Shown here: positions 43,216-51,329 of the stretch, piece by piece | Numbering within the stretch: the first letter of the stretch is position 1 | Layout: every line of letters starts with the position of its first letter | Origin: Aphanothece cf. minutissima CCALA 015 | GTDB lineage: Bacteria; Cyanobacteriota; Cyanobacteriia; PCC-6307; Cyanobiaceae | Reading direction: 5' to 3' | Length of the DNA: 64,000 bases | Assembly (NCBI GenBank): GCA_003003925.1 | Contig: PVWP01000009.1 | Span: forward strand, 88,831 to 152,830 | Program-made: the position numbers and the translations under genes | Notes under the pieces: model-generated | What the model was told of the DNA's origin: nothing | What the model saw: the letters and a program-made list of their open reading frames with translations, nothing else | Database searches by the model: none

Positions 43216-44718
43216 GTGAGCCCCGACTGGCCCCTGATGGAGCGTCGGCTGCGCGCCATCCTGCCGCCGAAAGCCGTGGTGGCGGCGCCCCAGGAGCTGC
43301 TGGCCTACGACTGCGACGGCCTCACCCTGCACCGGGCCCAGCCCCCGCTGGTGGTGCTGCCCGAGACCACCGAGCAGGTGGCCGCCATCCTGCGGCTGTG
43401 CCACCGCCACGGGGTGCCTTTCCTGGCCCGCGGCAGCGGCACCGGCCTCTCGGGCGGCGCCCTGGCCGAGAACGGAGCCCTGGTGATCGCCACCAGTCGC
43501 ATGCGCTCGATCCTGGATGTCGATCTGGCCAACCGGCGCATCACCGTCCAGCCGGGGGTGATCAACGGCTGGGTCACCCGGGCGGTGGCCGGCGACGGCT
43601 TCTACTACGCCCCGGATCCCTCCAGCCAGGTGGTCTGCAGCATCGGCGGCAACGTAGCCGAGAACTCCGGCGGCGTGCACTGCCTCAAGTACGGCGTCAC
43701 CAGCAACCACGTGCTGGAGATGGAGGTGGTGCTCCCCGACGGCACGGTCACCACCCTGGGCAGCGGTCTGGCCGAGACCCCCGAGCTGGATCTGCGCGGG
43801 GTGTTCATTGGCAGCGAAGGCACCCTCGGCATCGCCACCGCCATCACCCTGCGGCTGCTGCGGGCGCCCCAGAGCGTGGCGGTGCTGCTGGCCGATTTCA
43901 CCGCCATGGAGGCCGCCGGTGAGGCGGTGCGGCTGGTCACCGCCGCCGGGGTGCTGCCGGCCGGGATGGAGATCATGGACAACTTCACCATCAACGCCGT
44001 CGACGACCTGTTCGGCCGGGACGAATACCCCCGCGATGCGGCCGCCGTGCTCCTGATCGAACTGGACGGCCAAGAACGGGAGGTGGCCGCCGCCGTGGAG
44101 ATCGCCAGGGATCTCTGCCGACGGGCCGGTGCCCGCACGATCCGGCGGGCCTCCAGCGAGGCCGACCGGGCCCTGCTGTGGAAGGGGCGCAAGTCCGCCT
44201 TCGCCGCCGTCGGCCGCATCACCCCCACCTACTACGTGCAGGACGGCGTCGTTCCCCGCAGCGCCCTGCCTTCGGTGCTGGCGGCGATCGAGGAGCTCAG
44301 CCACCGCTACGACCTGCCGGTGGCCAACGTGTTCCATGCCGGAGACGGCAATCTCCACCCCTTGATCCTGTATCGGGCCGATGAACCCGGCGTGACCGAC
44401 CGGGTGCAGGAGCTGGGGGCCGACATCCTGCGCCTCTGCATCGAGGCGGGCGGCAGCATCACCGGCGAGCACGGGGTGGGCAGCGACAAGCGCTGCTACC
44501 TCGACTGGATGTTCGCCCCCGACGACCTGGCCACCATGCGCCTGGTGCGGGATGCCTTCGACCCGGCGGGCCTGGCCAATCCCGGCAAGATCTTCCCCAC
44601 CCCGCGCAGCTGCGGGGAATCGGCCCGTCGCCAGGCGTCGACGCTCACCGTGCGCCTTGACGCCCTCAGCGGTGGTGCCGTCCAGCCGCCCAGCCGAGAG
44701 CCCCTGGACGTCTTCTGA
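43216..44718 (+). CDS. glcD: Glycolate oxidase/dehydrogenase subunit GlcD (FAD-linked)
   Basis: The 500-aa flavoenzyme has the VAO-type FAD domain with PFLARGSGTGLSGGALAENG, DPSSQVVCSIGGNVAENSGG and VFIGSEGTLGIATAITLRLL, and the C-terminal substrate domain with VFHAGDGNLHPL and GSITGEHGVGSDKR. GlcD-type enzymes oxidise glycolate (photorespiration in cyanobacteria) or D-lactate. GTG is the start. No GlcE/GlcF partner lies next to it, so partners must be elsewhere or it works alone. Confidence 0.93.
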   Translation: MSPDWPLMERRLRAILPPKAVVAAPQELLAYDCDGLTLHRAQPPLVVLPETTEQVAAILRLCHRHGVPFLARGSGTGLSGGALAENGALVIATSRMRSILDVDLANRRITVQPGVINGWVTRAVAGDGFYYAPDPSSQVVCSIGGNVAENSGGVHCLKYGVTSNHVLEMEVVLPDGTVTTLGSGLAETPELDLRGVFIGSEGTLGIATAITLRLLRAPQSVAVLLADFTAMEAAGEAVRLVTAAGVLPAGMEIMDNFTINAVDDLFGRDEYPRDAAAVLLIELDGQEREVAAAVEIARDLCRRAGARTIRRASSEADRALLWKGRKSAFAAVGRITPTYYVQDGVVPRSALPSVLAAIEELSHRYDLPVANVFHAGDGNLHPLILYRADEPGVTDRVQELGADILRLCIEAGGSITGEHGVGSDKRCYLDWMFAPDDLATMRLVRDAFDPAGLANPGKIFPTPRSCGESARRQASTLTVRLDALSGGAVQPPSREPLDVF

Positions 44719-44790
44719 GCCCGGCCGATGGGTCTGAGCCCGGCCGATGGCACGGATCTACGTTGGGGACACCGTTTCCCCTGGCGCTCC

Positions 44791-45126
44791 ATGCTGAACC
44801 GCCCGCTGGCCCGTCCGGGTATCGACGCAGGTGCCGTGATGGGTGTTGTCGTCGGTGTCACGGCCGGTCTCTCCGGAGGTCTGCTGACCCCGGCCCCCGT
44901 CCTTGCCCAGTCCCCGGTCGTCAACCTGGTGGCCAAGAAGGTGATCGATCGCTACCAGAAATCCAGCTGTGACCAGCTCTGGGCCGCCCGCAGCGAGCGG
45001 CGTGGGTCCCAGGAGCAGCGCGTGCTCGACATGCTCAACGACGATCCCCAGCTGCGTCAGGGCTTCATCGACCAGGTGGCGGGCCCGGTGATGAACAAGC
45101 TGTTCGCCTGCGGGATGCTCCCCTGA
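44791..45126 (+). CDS. Small exported protein of unknown function
   Basis: The 111-aa product has a signal peptide (GVVVGVTAGLSGGLLTPAPV, end at LAQS near residue 42) and a mature domain of about 70 residues, mainly helical, with Cys in KSSCDQLW and FACGML. The motif SCDQLW...LNDDPQLRQGF...VAGPVMNKLFACGML recalls periplasmic proteins seen in cyanobacteria and proteobacteria; the function is unknown. A frame reaches back to 44728, where a duplicated GAGCCCGGCCGATGG occurs right after glcD. Confidence 0.6.
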   Translation: MLNRPLARPGIDAGAVMGVVVGVTAGLSGGLLTPAPVLAQSPVVNLVAKKVIDRYQKSSCDQLWAARSERRGSQEQRVLDMLNDDPQLRQGFIDQVAGPVMNKLFACGMLP

Positions 45127-45135
45127 CCGCCGGCC

Positions 45136-46452
45136 TCAGCCCCCCCCACTGAGCCACCAGCGCCCCAGGCCCACCGCGGTGGCGGCGCCGATCACCGGCA
45201 GGGCCCCGAGCCCCCGGCTCAGCAGCACCACGGCCACCAGCAGCACCAGCACGGAGCCGACGTCGGGGGCGCCGCCCGGGGCCAGGGCCGGGCCGGCCAG
45301 GTAGAGCGCCAGGCTCACGATCACCCCGACCACGGCGGCGGTGATGGCGGTGAGGGGTGCGCCGACGCGCAGGTCCTCGCGGCTTGCCTCCACCAGGGGG
45401 CCGCCGGCCAGGATGAACAGGAAGGAGGGGAGGAAGGTGAACCACACCACCACCAGGGCGGCAGCCACGCCGGCCGCCAGGGTGCCGCTGCCGTTCCAGC
45501 CCCCCATGAAGCCCACGAAGGCCACCACCATGATCAGCGGCCCCGGGGTGGTCTCGCCGAGGGCCAGGCCGTCCACCATCTGGGCGGCGTCCAGCCAGCC
45601 GTAGGTCTCCACCGCCCCCTGGGCCACGTAGGGGAGAACGGCATAGGCGCCGCCGAAGCTGACCAGGGCCACCTTGAAGAAGAACCGGGCCATGGTGGCG
45701 AGCTGGCCGTCCCAGCCCCCCGCCAGCGTCAGCAGAGCCAGGGGCAGCCCGAGGGCCGCGCCGCCCCCGAGCAGGGTGAGGCCGAGGCCGGGCCAGCGGA
45801 AGCGGGCGTGGGCGGGGGTGGGGGTGTCATCGCCGTGCAGGGCGGCCTCCGGGGTTGGGGCAGCCCCGGAGGCGGCGGAGGTGCGTGGCGCGGGGCCCCG
45901 GAACAGGGCCGGCCGCAGCCGACCGCCGATCCAGCCCACCAGGGCCGTGGCGATGATCAGGGCCGGGTAGGGCACCCGGCCCACGGCCAGGGCCAGGCAG
46001 GCCGCCGCCGCGATCAGCGCCAGGGCGGGGTTGTGCAGCGTGCGCCGCCCCAGCCGCCAGGCCGCCTGGAGCACGATTCCGAGCACCGCCGGTTTGAGCG
46101 CCCAGAACACCGCCGCCAGCAGCGGCAGCTGGCCCCAGAGGGCGTAGATCGCGGAGAGGCTCAGCAGCACCACCACCGAGGGCAGCAGGAACAGGCCACC
46201 GGCGACCAGGGCACCCCCCAGGCCGTGCATCAGCCAGCCCAGATAGGTGGCCAGCTGGGTGGCCTCGGGACCCGGCAGCAGCATGCAGTAGTTGAGCGCA
46301 TGCAGGAAGCGACGCTCCGACAGCCAGCGCCGGCGCTCCACCAGTTCGGCATGCAGCAGCGCGATCTGGCCGGCCGGCCCGCCGAAACTGACCAGCCCCA
46401 GCCGCAGCCAGAAACGGGCGGCCGTGGTGAGGCTGAACGGATCCTTCAGCAC
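45136..46452 (-). CDS. chrA: Chromate transporter ChrA (long form)
   Basis: This 438-aa membrane protein is the two-domain (LCHR) form: each half has the ChrA pattern, LGLVSFGGPAGQIALLHAELV with LPGPEATQLATYLGW in the first and KVALVSFGGAYAVLPYVAQG with LGETTPGPLIMVVAFVGF in the second. ChrA exports chromate using the proton gradient and is often linked to sulfate supply; the sulfate locus lies 5 kb away but not in the same operon. It converges on the 44791 gene with 9 nt between stops. Confidence 0.93.
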   Translation of the reverse strand: MLKDPFSLTTAARFWLRLGLVSFGGPAGQIALLHAELVERRRWLSERRFLHALNYCMLLPGPEATQLATYLGWLMHGLGGALVAGGLFLLPSVVVLLSLSAIYALWGQLPLLAAVFWALKPAVLGIVLQAAWRLGRRTLHNPALALIAAAACLALAVGRVPYPALIIATALVGWIGGRLRPALFRGPAPRTSAASGAAPTPEAALHGDDTPTPAHARFRWPGLGLTLLGGGAALGLPLALLTLAGGWDGQLATMARFFFKVALVSFGGAYAVLPYVAQGAVETYGWLDAAQMVDGLALGETTPGPLIMVVAFVGFMGGWNGSGTLAAGVAAALVVVWFTFLPSFLFILAGGPLVEASREDLRVGAPLTAITAAVVGVIVSLALYLAGPALAPGGAPDVGSVLVLLVAVVLLSRGLGALPVIGAATAVGLGRWWLSGGG

Positions 46453-46576
46453 CGATCGGCACCGCGAAGGGTCACAACCTAGTCAGTGGGACGTGCCCGT
46501 CCGCCACCGCGGGGATGTGTTCCCACTTACATCGGGTCCATCGATGGGGACGCAGGATGAACGCAAAAGACTGGCC

Positions 46577-46840
46577 ATGACAGGGAGCCAAGCTCCAGAC
46601 CCCAGCTCCACTTCCACCTCCACCCTCAGTGCCGGCGCAGGGGCATCGGCAAGGACATCCCAGAAGCCGCCGGCAGGAGTGGTCCGCGAGGACTCCTTCT
46701 TCAGTCCGTGGCCGAACTGGCGTGCCTGGATGGTGATTCTGGCGGGTGTGATTGTCGGCCATGTGATCGGTTTCTCCCCCCAGTTGTTCGTTCTCATCGC
46801 GGCGTTCTGTCTGCTTTGTGGCTGGCTTTTCGAGCGATGA
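46577..46840 (+). CDS. Small single-helix membrane protein
   Basis: The 87-aa product has a Ser/Thr/Ala-rich N-terminal half that looks disordered, then WPNWRAWMVILAGVIVGHVIG and a second hydrophobic stretch QLFVLIAAFCLLCGWLF up to the C terminus. It is probably an inner-membrane or thylakoid protein of one or two helices. An ATG at 46544 is possible. The gene starts 124 nt from chrA on the opposite strand. Confidence 0.5.
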   Translation: MTGSQAPDPSSTSTSTLSAGAGASARTSQKPPAGVVREDSFFSPWPNWRAWMVILAGVIVGHVIGFSPQLFVLIAAFCLLCGWLFER

Positions 46841-46993
46841 TCCGGCCCCACATCCTGCTGTGGTTCGAGTGACGTTCCCCTCGATCGATTGTCGGTAGGA
46901 CGATGGTGTCGCTCCCCATCGTTCGTGTCACGATCGTTCTTCCCACACGGTTCCCCTGAGGCGTCCGCCGTCCATCCCGAGAGCCTCCCTCCG

Positions 46994-47191
46994 GTGCCCA
47001 ACAACTTCGGCCCGACCCTGCTGCTGGCGCTTGGCATGCTGACGGCCCCGGTCCTGATCGGGGTGCCACTCCTGGTCCTGGGCCTGGCCCTGCTGCGCTC
47101 GGCCGATGGAACCCCGGCGCTGCCGACTCTCTCCCGCGCCCTGGCCCGCCGGCGTCAGGCCAGCGCCTGTCGCAGGATCGGTGCGAGCTGA
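46994..47191 (+). CDS. Small picocyanobacterial-type membrane protein
   Basis: The 65-aa frame from GTG 46994 reads PNNFGPTLLLALGMLTAPVL followed by a further hydrophobic run (IGVPLLVLGLALL) and a basic end. I recall similar short hydrophobic proteins from Synechococcus/Cyanobium genomes, without known function. The 3' end overlaps metX on the other strand by 37 nt. Confidence 0.55.
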   Translation: MPNNFGPTLLLALGMLTAPVLIGVPLLVLGLALLRSADGTPALPTLSRALARRRQASACRRIGAS

Positions 47192-48174
47192 TTCTGTTCC
47201 GCCAGGAAGCCGTCGTGGCCGTGGTGGCTGTCGATCGAGGTGAAGCGGACAGGCCCGGCGATCGCCCGGGCCAGCTCGCGCTGGCTGTGGGGTGGGAAGA
47301 GCCGGTCGGAGCTCACCGAAGCCACGGACGCGGGGACGCTGATCCGGGCCAGGGCCGCGGCCACCCCGCCCCGCCCGCGGCCCACGTCATGGCCCGCCAT
47401 GGCCTGGGTGAGGACGATGTAGCTGTTGGCGTCGAAGCGCTCCAGGAACCCGCTCCCGTCGTCGAGGCCCCCGTAGGTGAGCCGGGCGATGGCCCGAGCC
47501 CGGGCCAGCCCCGTCCGGGGTCCGCCGCCGGGATGGTCGTCGTAGTCGCCGCCCAGGAAGGCCGGGTCCTGCTGGATGGCGTCGATCTGGCTGCGGTGGA
47601 CATCGTTGGTCCGGGCGGAGCAGCGGGCTGTCGTGGCCAGCAGGACCAGCCGCTCCAGCCGCCCGGGATGGGCGATCGCCCATTCCATGGCGCGCATGCC
47701 GCCCATGGAGCCCCCGATCACCGCCTGCCAGCGCCGGATCTTGAGCCTGCCGCTGAAGGCCACCTCCGCCGCCACCTGGTCGCGGATCGTGAGCGAGGGG
47801 AAACGGCTTCCCCACGGCCTGCCGTCGGGGGCCGGGCTGCCGGGGCCGGTGCTGCCCTGGCAGCCCCCCAGCACGTTCGGGCAGACCACGAAGAACCGGT
47901 CGGTGTCGATCGCCCGGCCCGGGCCGATCAGCCCATCCCACCAGCCTCGGGTGGGGTGGCCTGGGCCCGCCGGGCCGGCAGCGTGGCTGTCGCCGCTGAA
48001 TCCATGCAGGAGCAGCACGCCGTTGCTGCGCGCAGCATCGGGCTGCCCCCAGCTCTCATGGGCGATCGTGATCGGCCCCAGGGTCTCCCCGGATTCCAGC
48101 CGCAACGGCTGCTCGCCGAACAGCTCGAGGACCTGCCGATGGCCGGCGCGAGGGGTCGTTCGGGTGGTCGTCAA
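47155..48174 (-). CDS. metX: Homoserine O-acetyltransferase (MetX)
   Basis: This 339-aa alpha/beta hydrolase has SNGVLLLHGFSGDSHAAG (oxyanion side), the nucleophile elbow VIGGSMGGMRAMEWA with catalytic Ser, the MetX segment NVLGGCQGSTGPGSPAPDG, and the closing catalytic pair Asp (SSDRLFPP) and His (SHHGHDGFL). It acylates homoserine in methionine synthesis; some MetX-like proteins use succinyl-CoA. The TTG at 48174 has GGAGG 7 nt upstream and lies 3 nt from the previous stop, so I prefer it to ATG 48255, which sits inside the rhodanese-like gene. Confidence 0.9.
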   Translation of the reverse strand: MTTTRTTPRAGHRQVLELFGEQPLRLESGETLGPITIAHESWGQPDAARSNGVLLLHGFSGDSHAAGPAGPGHPTRGWWDGLIGPGRAIDTDRFFVVCPNVLGGCQGSTGPGSPAPDGRPWGSRFPSLTIRDQVAAEVAFSGRLKIRRWQAVIGGSMGGMRAMEWAIAHPGRLERLVLLATTARCSARTNDVHRSQIDAIQQDPAFLGGDYDDHPGGGPRTGLARARAIARLTYGGLDDGSGFLERFDANSYIVLTQAMAGHDVGRGRGGVAAALARISVPASVASVSSDRLFPPHSQRELARAIAGPVRFTSIDSHHGHDGFLAEQNQLAPILRQALA

Positions 48175-48176
48175 CG

Positions 48177-48632
48177 TCAGGCCTCCTGCGGCGAGGCCGG
48201 GCGGAGCAGGCGGTTCGGGCGGAGCCCCGGGATCCCCCTGAAGAGCTGGGGCCACCCCTGACGTTGCCGGCCGGTCACGGGCAGGTCCTGGTGTTGCCAG
48301 GCCCCGAAGCCGCCGGCGAGATGGCGGAGGCGGCGGGCGTGGCCCTGGGCCTGGAGATGGTCGATCGTCGTGGCCGAATGCCGGGTGCTCTCGCCCACCA
48401 GGATCAGGTCCCCATCGGGGAGCTCGCCGCTGATGAGCCAGCCGCTGGGAATGTTGTGACTCCCTGGGACATGGCTGCGGCGATAGCGGCGTCTGGAGCG
48501 AAGATCGATGATCACTGCCGATGCATCCGGGCCGTTGGGGCCTGAGCCGGCCAGCAGGCGCAGGAGTTGCCGGGGGGAGAGGAGATCACCGGGAAGGCTT
48601 GTGGATTCTGCTTTTTGGATGGCGGTTGCCAT
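48177..48632 (-). CDS. Rhodanese-like protein lacking the active-site cysteine
   Basis: The 151-aa protein has a single rhodanese fold: AVIIDLRSRRRYRRSHVPGS with HNIPSG, and the active loop region in DLILVGESTRHSATTID, where the usual Cys-x-x-G-x-R is replaced by VGESTR, so sulfur transfer is unlikely. It is coupled to metX (2 nt between), which suggests a regulatory or sulfur-sensing role in methionine synthesis; that is inference. The frame extends upstream to 48896, overlapping a divergent gene, but ATG 48632 fits the domain. Confidence 0.75.
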   Translation of the reverse strand: MATAIQKAESTSLPGDLLSPRQLLRLLAGSGPNGPDASAVIIDLRSRRRYRRSHVPGSHNIPSGWLISGELPDGDLILVGESTRHSATTIDHLQAQGHARRLRHLAGGFGAWQHQDLPVTGRQRQGWPQLFRGIPGLRPNRLLRPASPQEA

Positions 48633-48744
48633 GGAGATCCTTGCTGCGGTGACCCAATCTTCAGGCCCAAAGGTCTTAACTACGGTAATCCGGGCAACAA
48701 ACCGATGAAAATAGGCTTTCCGCCAGGGCGCCGCCCATGAAAAA

Positions 48745-48768
48745 GGATCCTGCTGTTCGGCAGGATCC
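48745..48768 (-). terminator. Rho-independent-type hairpin upstream of the rhodanese-metX operon
   Basis: GGATCCTGC and GCAGGATCC form a perfect 9-bp stem with a 6-nt loop. On the minus strand it is followed by five T residues. Since the rhodanese-like/metX genes start about 110 nt further along the same strand, it could be an attenuator in their leader or a terminator that blocks readthrough from the amidotransferase gene. Confidence 0.6.
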
Positions 48769-48807
48769 CTGAAGTCCCTTACTCGCACTCCTTCGGAGCA
48801 CTTCGCC

Positions 48808-49284
48808 ATGGTGCGCTTGTGCCGTCGCTGCTGTCGTGGTTGTGAACACAAGGCCGAAGGCCTGTACACACAGGCTCGTCCCAAGATGCCGGCCATGCTG
48901 AAGGCGAAAAGGATCCTTCCTCCGTTCCGTATGGGCTATCACCACGACCACGATGGCCTCCGGGACCGTCAGGACTCCCTCTGCGATCGGGAGTACCTCA
49001 CGCGCGCCAAGCGCCAGGATCTTCAGCCCCTGGAGGTGCGCCGCCTGCTCTGGGAGGGAGCCACCCTGGTGCAACGAAAGCATCCGCTCGGTGATGCCCT
49101 CCAGGGAGCCGTCCAGCTGGAGGCGGACATGGAGCCGGATCGGATCCGCGCCCTGCTGCCCGACGTGGCCTGGCCCCTGCTTTGTCTCGGACGGGGCAGT
49201 GGCGGCTCGATGCAGGCGTCAGCCGTTCAGCTGGCGGAGGACCTGCTCGACCTGGGTTACCGCCACGTGTTCTGTCTGGCTTAG
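48808..49284 (+). CDS. Rhodanese-like protein with an unusual basic lead
   Basis: The C-terminal 105 residues of this 158-aa product follow the rhodanese fold: LQPLEVRRLLWEGATLV, then GDALQGAVQL, and PLLCLGRGSGGSMQASAVQL with LLDLGYRHVFCLA. The loop keeps a Cys (LLCLGRG) but the spacing to the Arg is altered. The first 40 residues are Cys/Arg/Lys-rich (VRLCRRCCRGCEHK), unlike a normal rhodanese lead; the GGAG at 9 nt upstream supports the ATG at 48808, yet 48886 is possible. It is divergent from another rhodanese-like gene. Confidence 0.55.
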   Translation: MVRLCRRCCRGCEHKAEGLYTQARPKMPAMLKAKRILPPFRMGYHHDHDGLRDRQDSLCDREYLTRAKRQDLQPLEVRRLLWEGATLVQRKHPLGDALQGAVQLEADMEPDRIRALLPDVAWPLLCLGRGSGGSMQASAVQLAEDLLDLGYRHVFCLA

Positions 49285-50084
49285 GGGCTGGGGGCGACAG
49301 GCGTTCCGGGGGGCTGGTGCCGCACCACCTCTCCCCCCACCAGCAGGACGGCCTCGCCGGCCTGAAGCGCCAGCCATGCCTCATCCCTGGTCAGCGGTTC
49401 GGTGCTGACGATCGTTACGACGTCGTCGACGCCGGCCAGCTCGGAGAAGTCGACGCTGAGGTCGTCATCGGCCAGGGTGGCCCGGCCGAACGGGGCCCGG
49501 CGGGTGATGCGGTGCAGGCGGGTGCTGGCGTGGGCGAACAGCCAGCTGCCGTTGCTGATCAGACAGTTGAAGGTGCCCTGCTGCTCCAGCTGCCGGGAAC
49601 ACTGCACCAGCGTATCGAAGATGCTGTCCAGGTCCGCCGGGTCGGCACCGGCGGCGTTCAGTTGCTCCAGGATCCAGCAGAAGGCCACTTCGCTGTCGGT
49701 GGACCCCTCCGGAACGAACAGCCGGGTCGGCGGCAGCGGCCCCAGCAGGTTGCCGTTGTGGGCGAACACCCATTCCCGCCCTTGCCAGCGCCGGTGGAAG
49801 GGGTGGCAGTTCTCCAGGGCCACCACCCCCTGGGTCGCCTTGCGGATGTGGGCGATCGAGCAGTGGGAGCGCAGATCCAGGCTCGCCACCCGGGCGGCGA
49901 TCGGCGAGAAGGCGGCCGGGGCGTCCTCCCGGTAGAGATGCACCCCGCGGCCATCGGGATCGAAGCTGGCCACCCCCCAGCCATCCCCGTGGCAGCCGGT
50001 GGCGCCCCCCCGGCGGGTGAGGCCATGGAAGGAGAAGCGCATGTCGGTGGGGGTGTTGGCGCTGAGGGCCAGCAGTTCGCACAT
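49281..50084 (-). CDS. Class II glutamine amidotransferase (YafJ-like)
   Basis: This 267-aa protein begins MCELLALSAN, so Cys2 becomes the N-terminal nucleophile after Met removal. HGDGWGVASF, IAHIRKATQG, NCHPFHRR and VFAHNGNLLG are the typical class II glutaminase motifs. YafJ/Ergothioneine EgtC-type proteins belong here, and the exact amide acceptor is unknown. No partner synthase is adjacent. The gene ends 4 nt inside the rhodanese-like gene on the other strand. Confidence 0.88.
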   Translation of the reverse strand: MCELLALSANTPTDMRFSFHGLTRRGGATGCHGDGWGVASFDPDGRGVHLYREDAPAAFSPIAARVASLDLRSHCSIAHIRKATQGVVALENCHPFHRRWQGREWVFAHNGNLLGPLPPTRLFVPEGSTDSEVAFCWILEQLNAAGADPADLDSIFDTLVQCSRQLEQQGTFNCLISNGSWLFAHASTRLHRITRRAPFGRATLADDDLSVDFSELAGVDDVVTIVSTEPLTRDEAWLALQAGEAVLLVGGEVVRHQPPGTPVAPSP

Positions 50085-50133
50085 CACCCGAGGTCCACCG
50101 TCGGCTCCATTGTCTCCGCCGGGAGGGGGCGGA

Positions 50134-51225
50134 TCAGCGGGAGCTGCTGAACAGCTGGTCCCAGACCCCGTTCTTGCCGAAGAAGGTGTCGTTGATCTGC
50201 TTCCAGCCGCCGAAGTCGCCGGCCGTGAACAGCTGCTGCACAGGGGCGAAGCGGCCCTTCACCCGGCTCCAGACCCCCGGGTTGACCGGACGGAAGCCCT
50301 CTTCGGCGAAGATCTCCTGGGCCGGCTCGCTCTGGAGATAGGCGGCCAGGGCCTCGGCGGCCTTGCGGGTGCCCTTGCGGTCCACGTTGCGGTCGACGAC
50401 GGTCACCGGGCCCTCGATGCGGATGTTGACCTCGGGCACGATGAAGGGAGCCTTGAGATCGCCGCTGCGCTTGGCGAGGATCGCCTCGTTCTCGTAGTTG
50501 AGCAGCACGTCGCCCTGGCCGCGTTTGAGGAACACGTCACTGGCCTCGCGGGCGTCCTTGGGCAGGTTGTCCACGTTGCGATAGACGGAACTGACGTAGG
50601 CCTTGGCCTGGGCCTCGCTCCCTCCGGTCTGGCTGATCGAGCCCCACAGCCCCAGGAAGTTCCAGCGGGCGCCTCCGGAGGTCTTGGGATTGGCCGTCAC
50701 CACGGTGACGCCAGGCCTGGCCAGGTCGGCCCAGGTGCGGACGCCCTTGGGATTGCCGTCGCGGGTCACGAAGGCCACCACCGAGTGGGTGATGATCGCG
50801 CCGCCGGGCAGCTCGTTCTCCCAGCCCGGCTGCACCAGGCCCGCTTCCTGGAGCTTGAGCACGTCACCGGCCAGGGCGAGGGTGGCCACGTCGGCATCGA
50901 GCCCGTCGATGATCGCCCGGGTCTGGGAGCCGGAGCCGCCATAGCTCGTCTTGACATTGATGGCCTGGCCGGTTCTGGCCTTCCAGTCGGCTTCGAACTT
51001 GGGCAGGATCCGGTCGTAGGCCCCCTTGGTCACGGCGTAGCTCACCAGCAGCAGCTCCTGGGGAGCGCTGCCGGCATCGGCACCGGCACCGCCGCCACCC
51101 TCGGGCCGGGGGCTGCAGCCGGTCAGGGTCAGGCCCCCCAGCAGGAGGCCGGTGATGGCGAGGGGGGCGGCGGAACGGGCGAAGGGGGAAACCACGGTTT
51201 TCTGATCGACAATCCGGCAGAGCAT
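50134..51225 (-). CDS. sbpA: Sulfate ABC transporter substrate-binding lipoprotein
   Basis: The 363-aa protein has a lipobox ending at Cys37 (GGLTLTGC), then the sulfate/thiosulfate-binding protein family sequence: LLLVSYAVTKGAYDRILPKF, TSYGGSGSQTRAIIDGLDAD, TANPKTSGGARWNFLGLWGS and GQGDVLLNYENEAIL. The sulfate-contact segments are complete. A GTG at 51195 gives a shorter, more usual signal peptide. It is a paralogue of the next gene (51330-52409), which is soluble; both lie in one direction beside an Rrf2 regulator. Confidence 0.92.
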   Translation of the reverse strand: MLCRIVDQKTVVSPFARSAAPLAITGLLLGGLTLTGCSPRPEGGGGAGADAGSAPQELLLVSYAVTKGAYDRILPKFEADWKARTGQAINVKTSYGGSGSQTRAIIDGLDADVATLALAGDVLKLQEAGLVQPGWENELPGGAIITHSVVAFVTRDGNPKGVRTWADLARPGVTVVTANPKTSGGARWNFLGLWGSISQTGGSEAQAKAYVSSVYRNVDNLPKDAREASDVFLKRGQGDVLLNYENEAILAKRSGDLKAPFIVPEVNIRIEGPVTVVDRNVDRKGTRKAAEALAAYLQSEPAQEIFAEEGFRPVNPGVWSRVKGRFAPVQQLFTAGDFGGWKQINDTFFGKNGVWDQLFSSSR

Positions 51226-51329
51226 ACACCGGTATCCCGATCGGCTATCCAGTTCCCCTGTGCCCGTGGCCGGCCCCCTCCCCCTCTCTCTGGCCTGCGG
51301 CTCCCCCGCTCAGGGGGCCGGCTGCTGGC

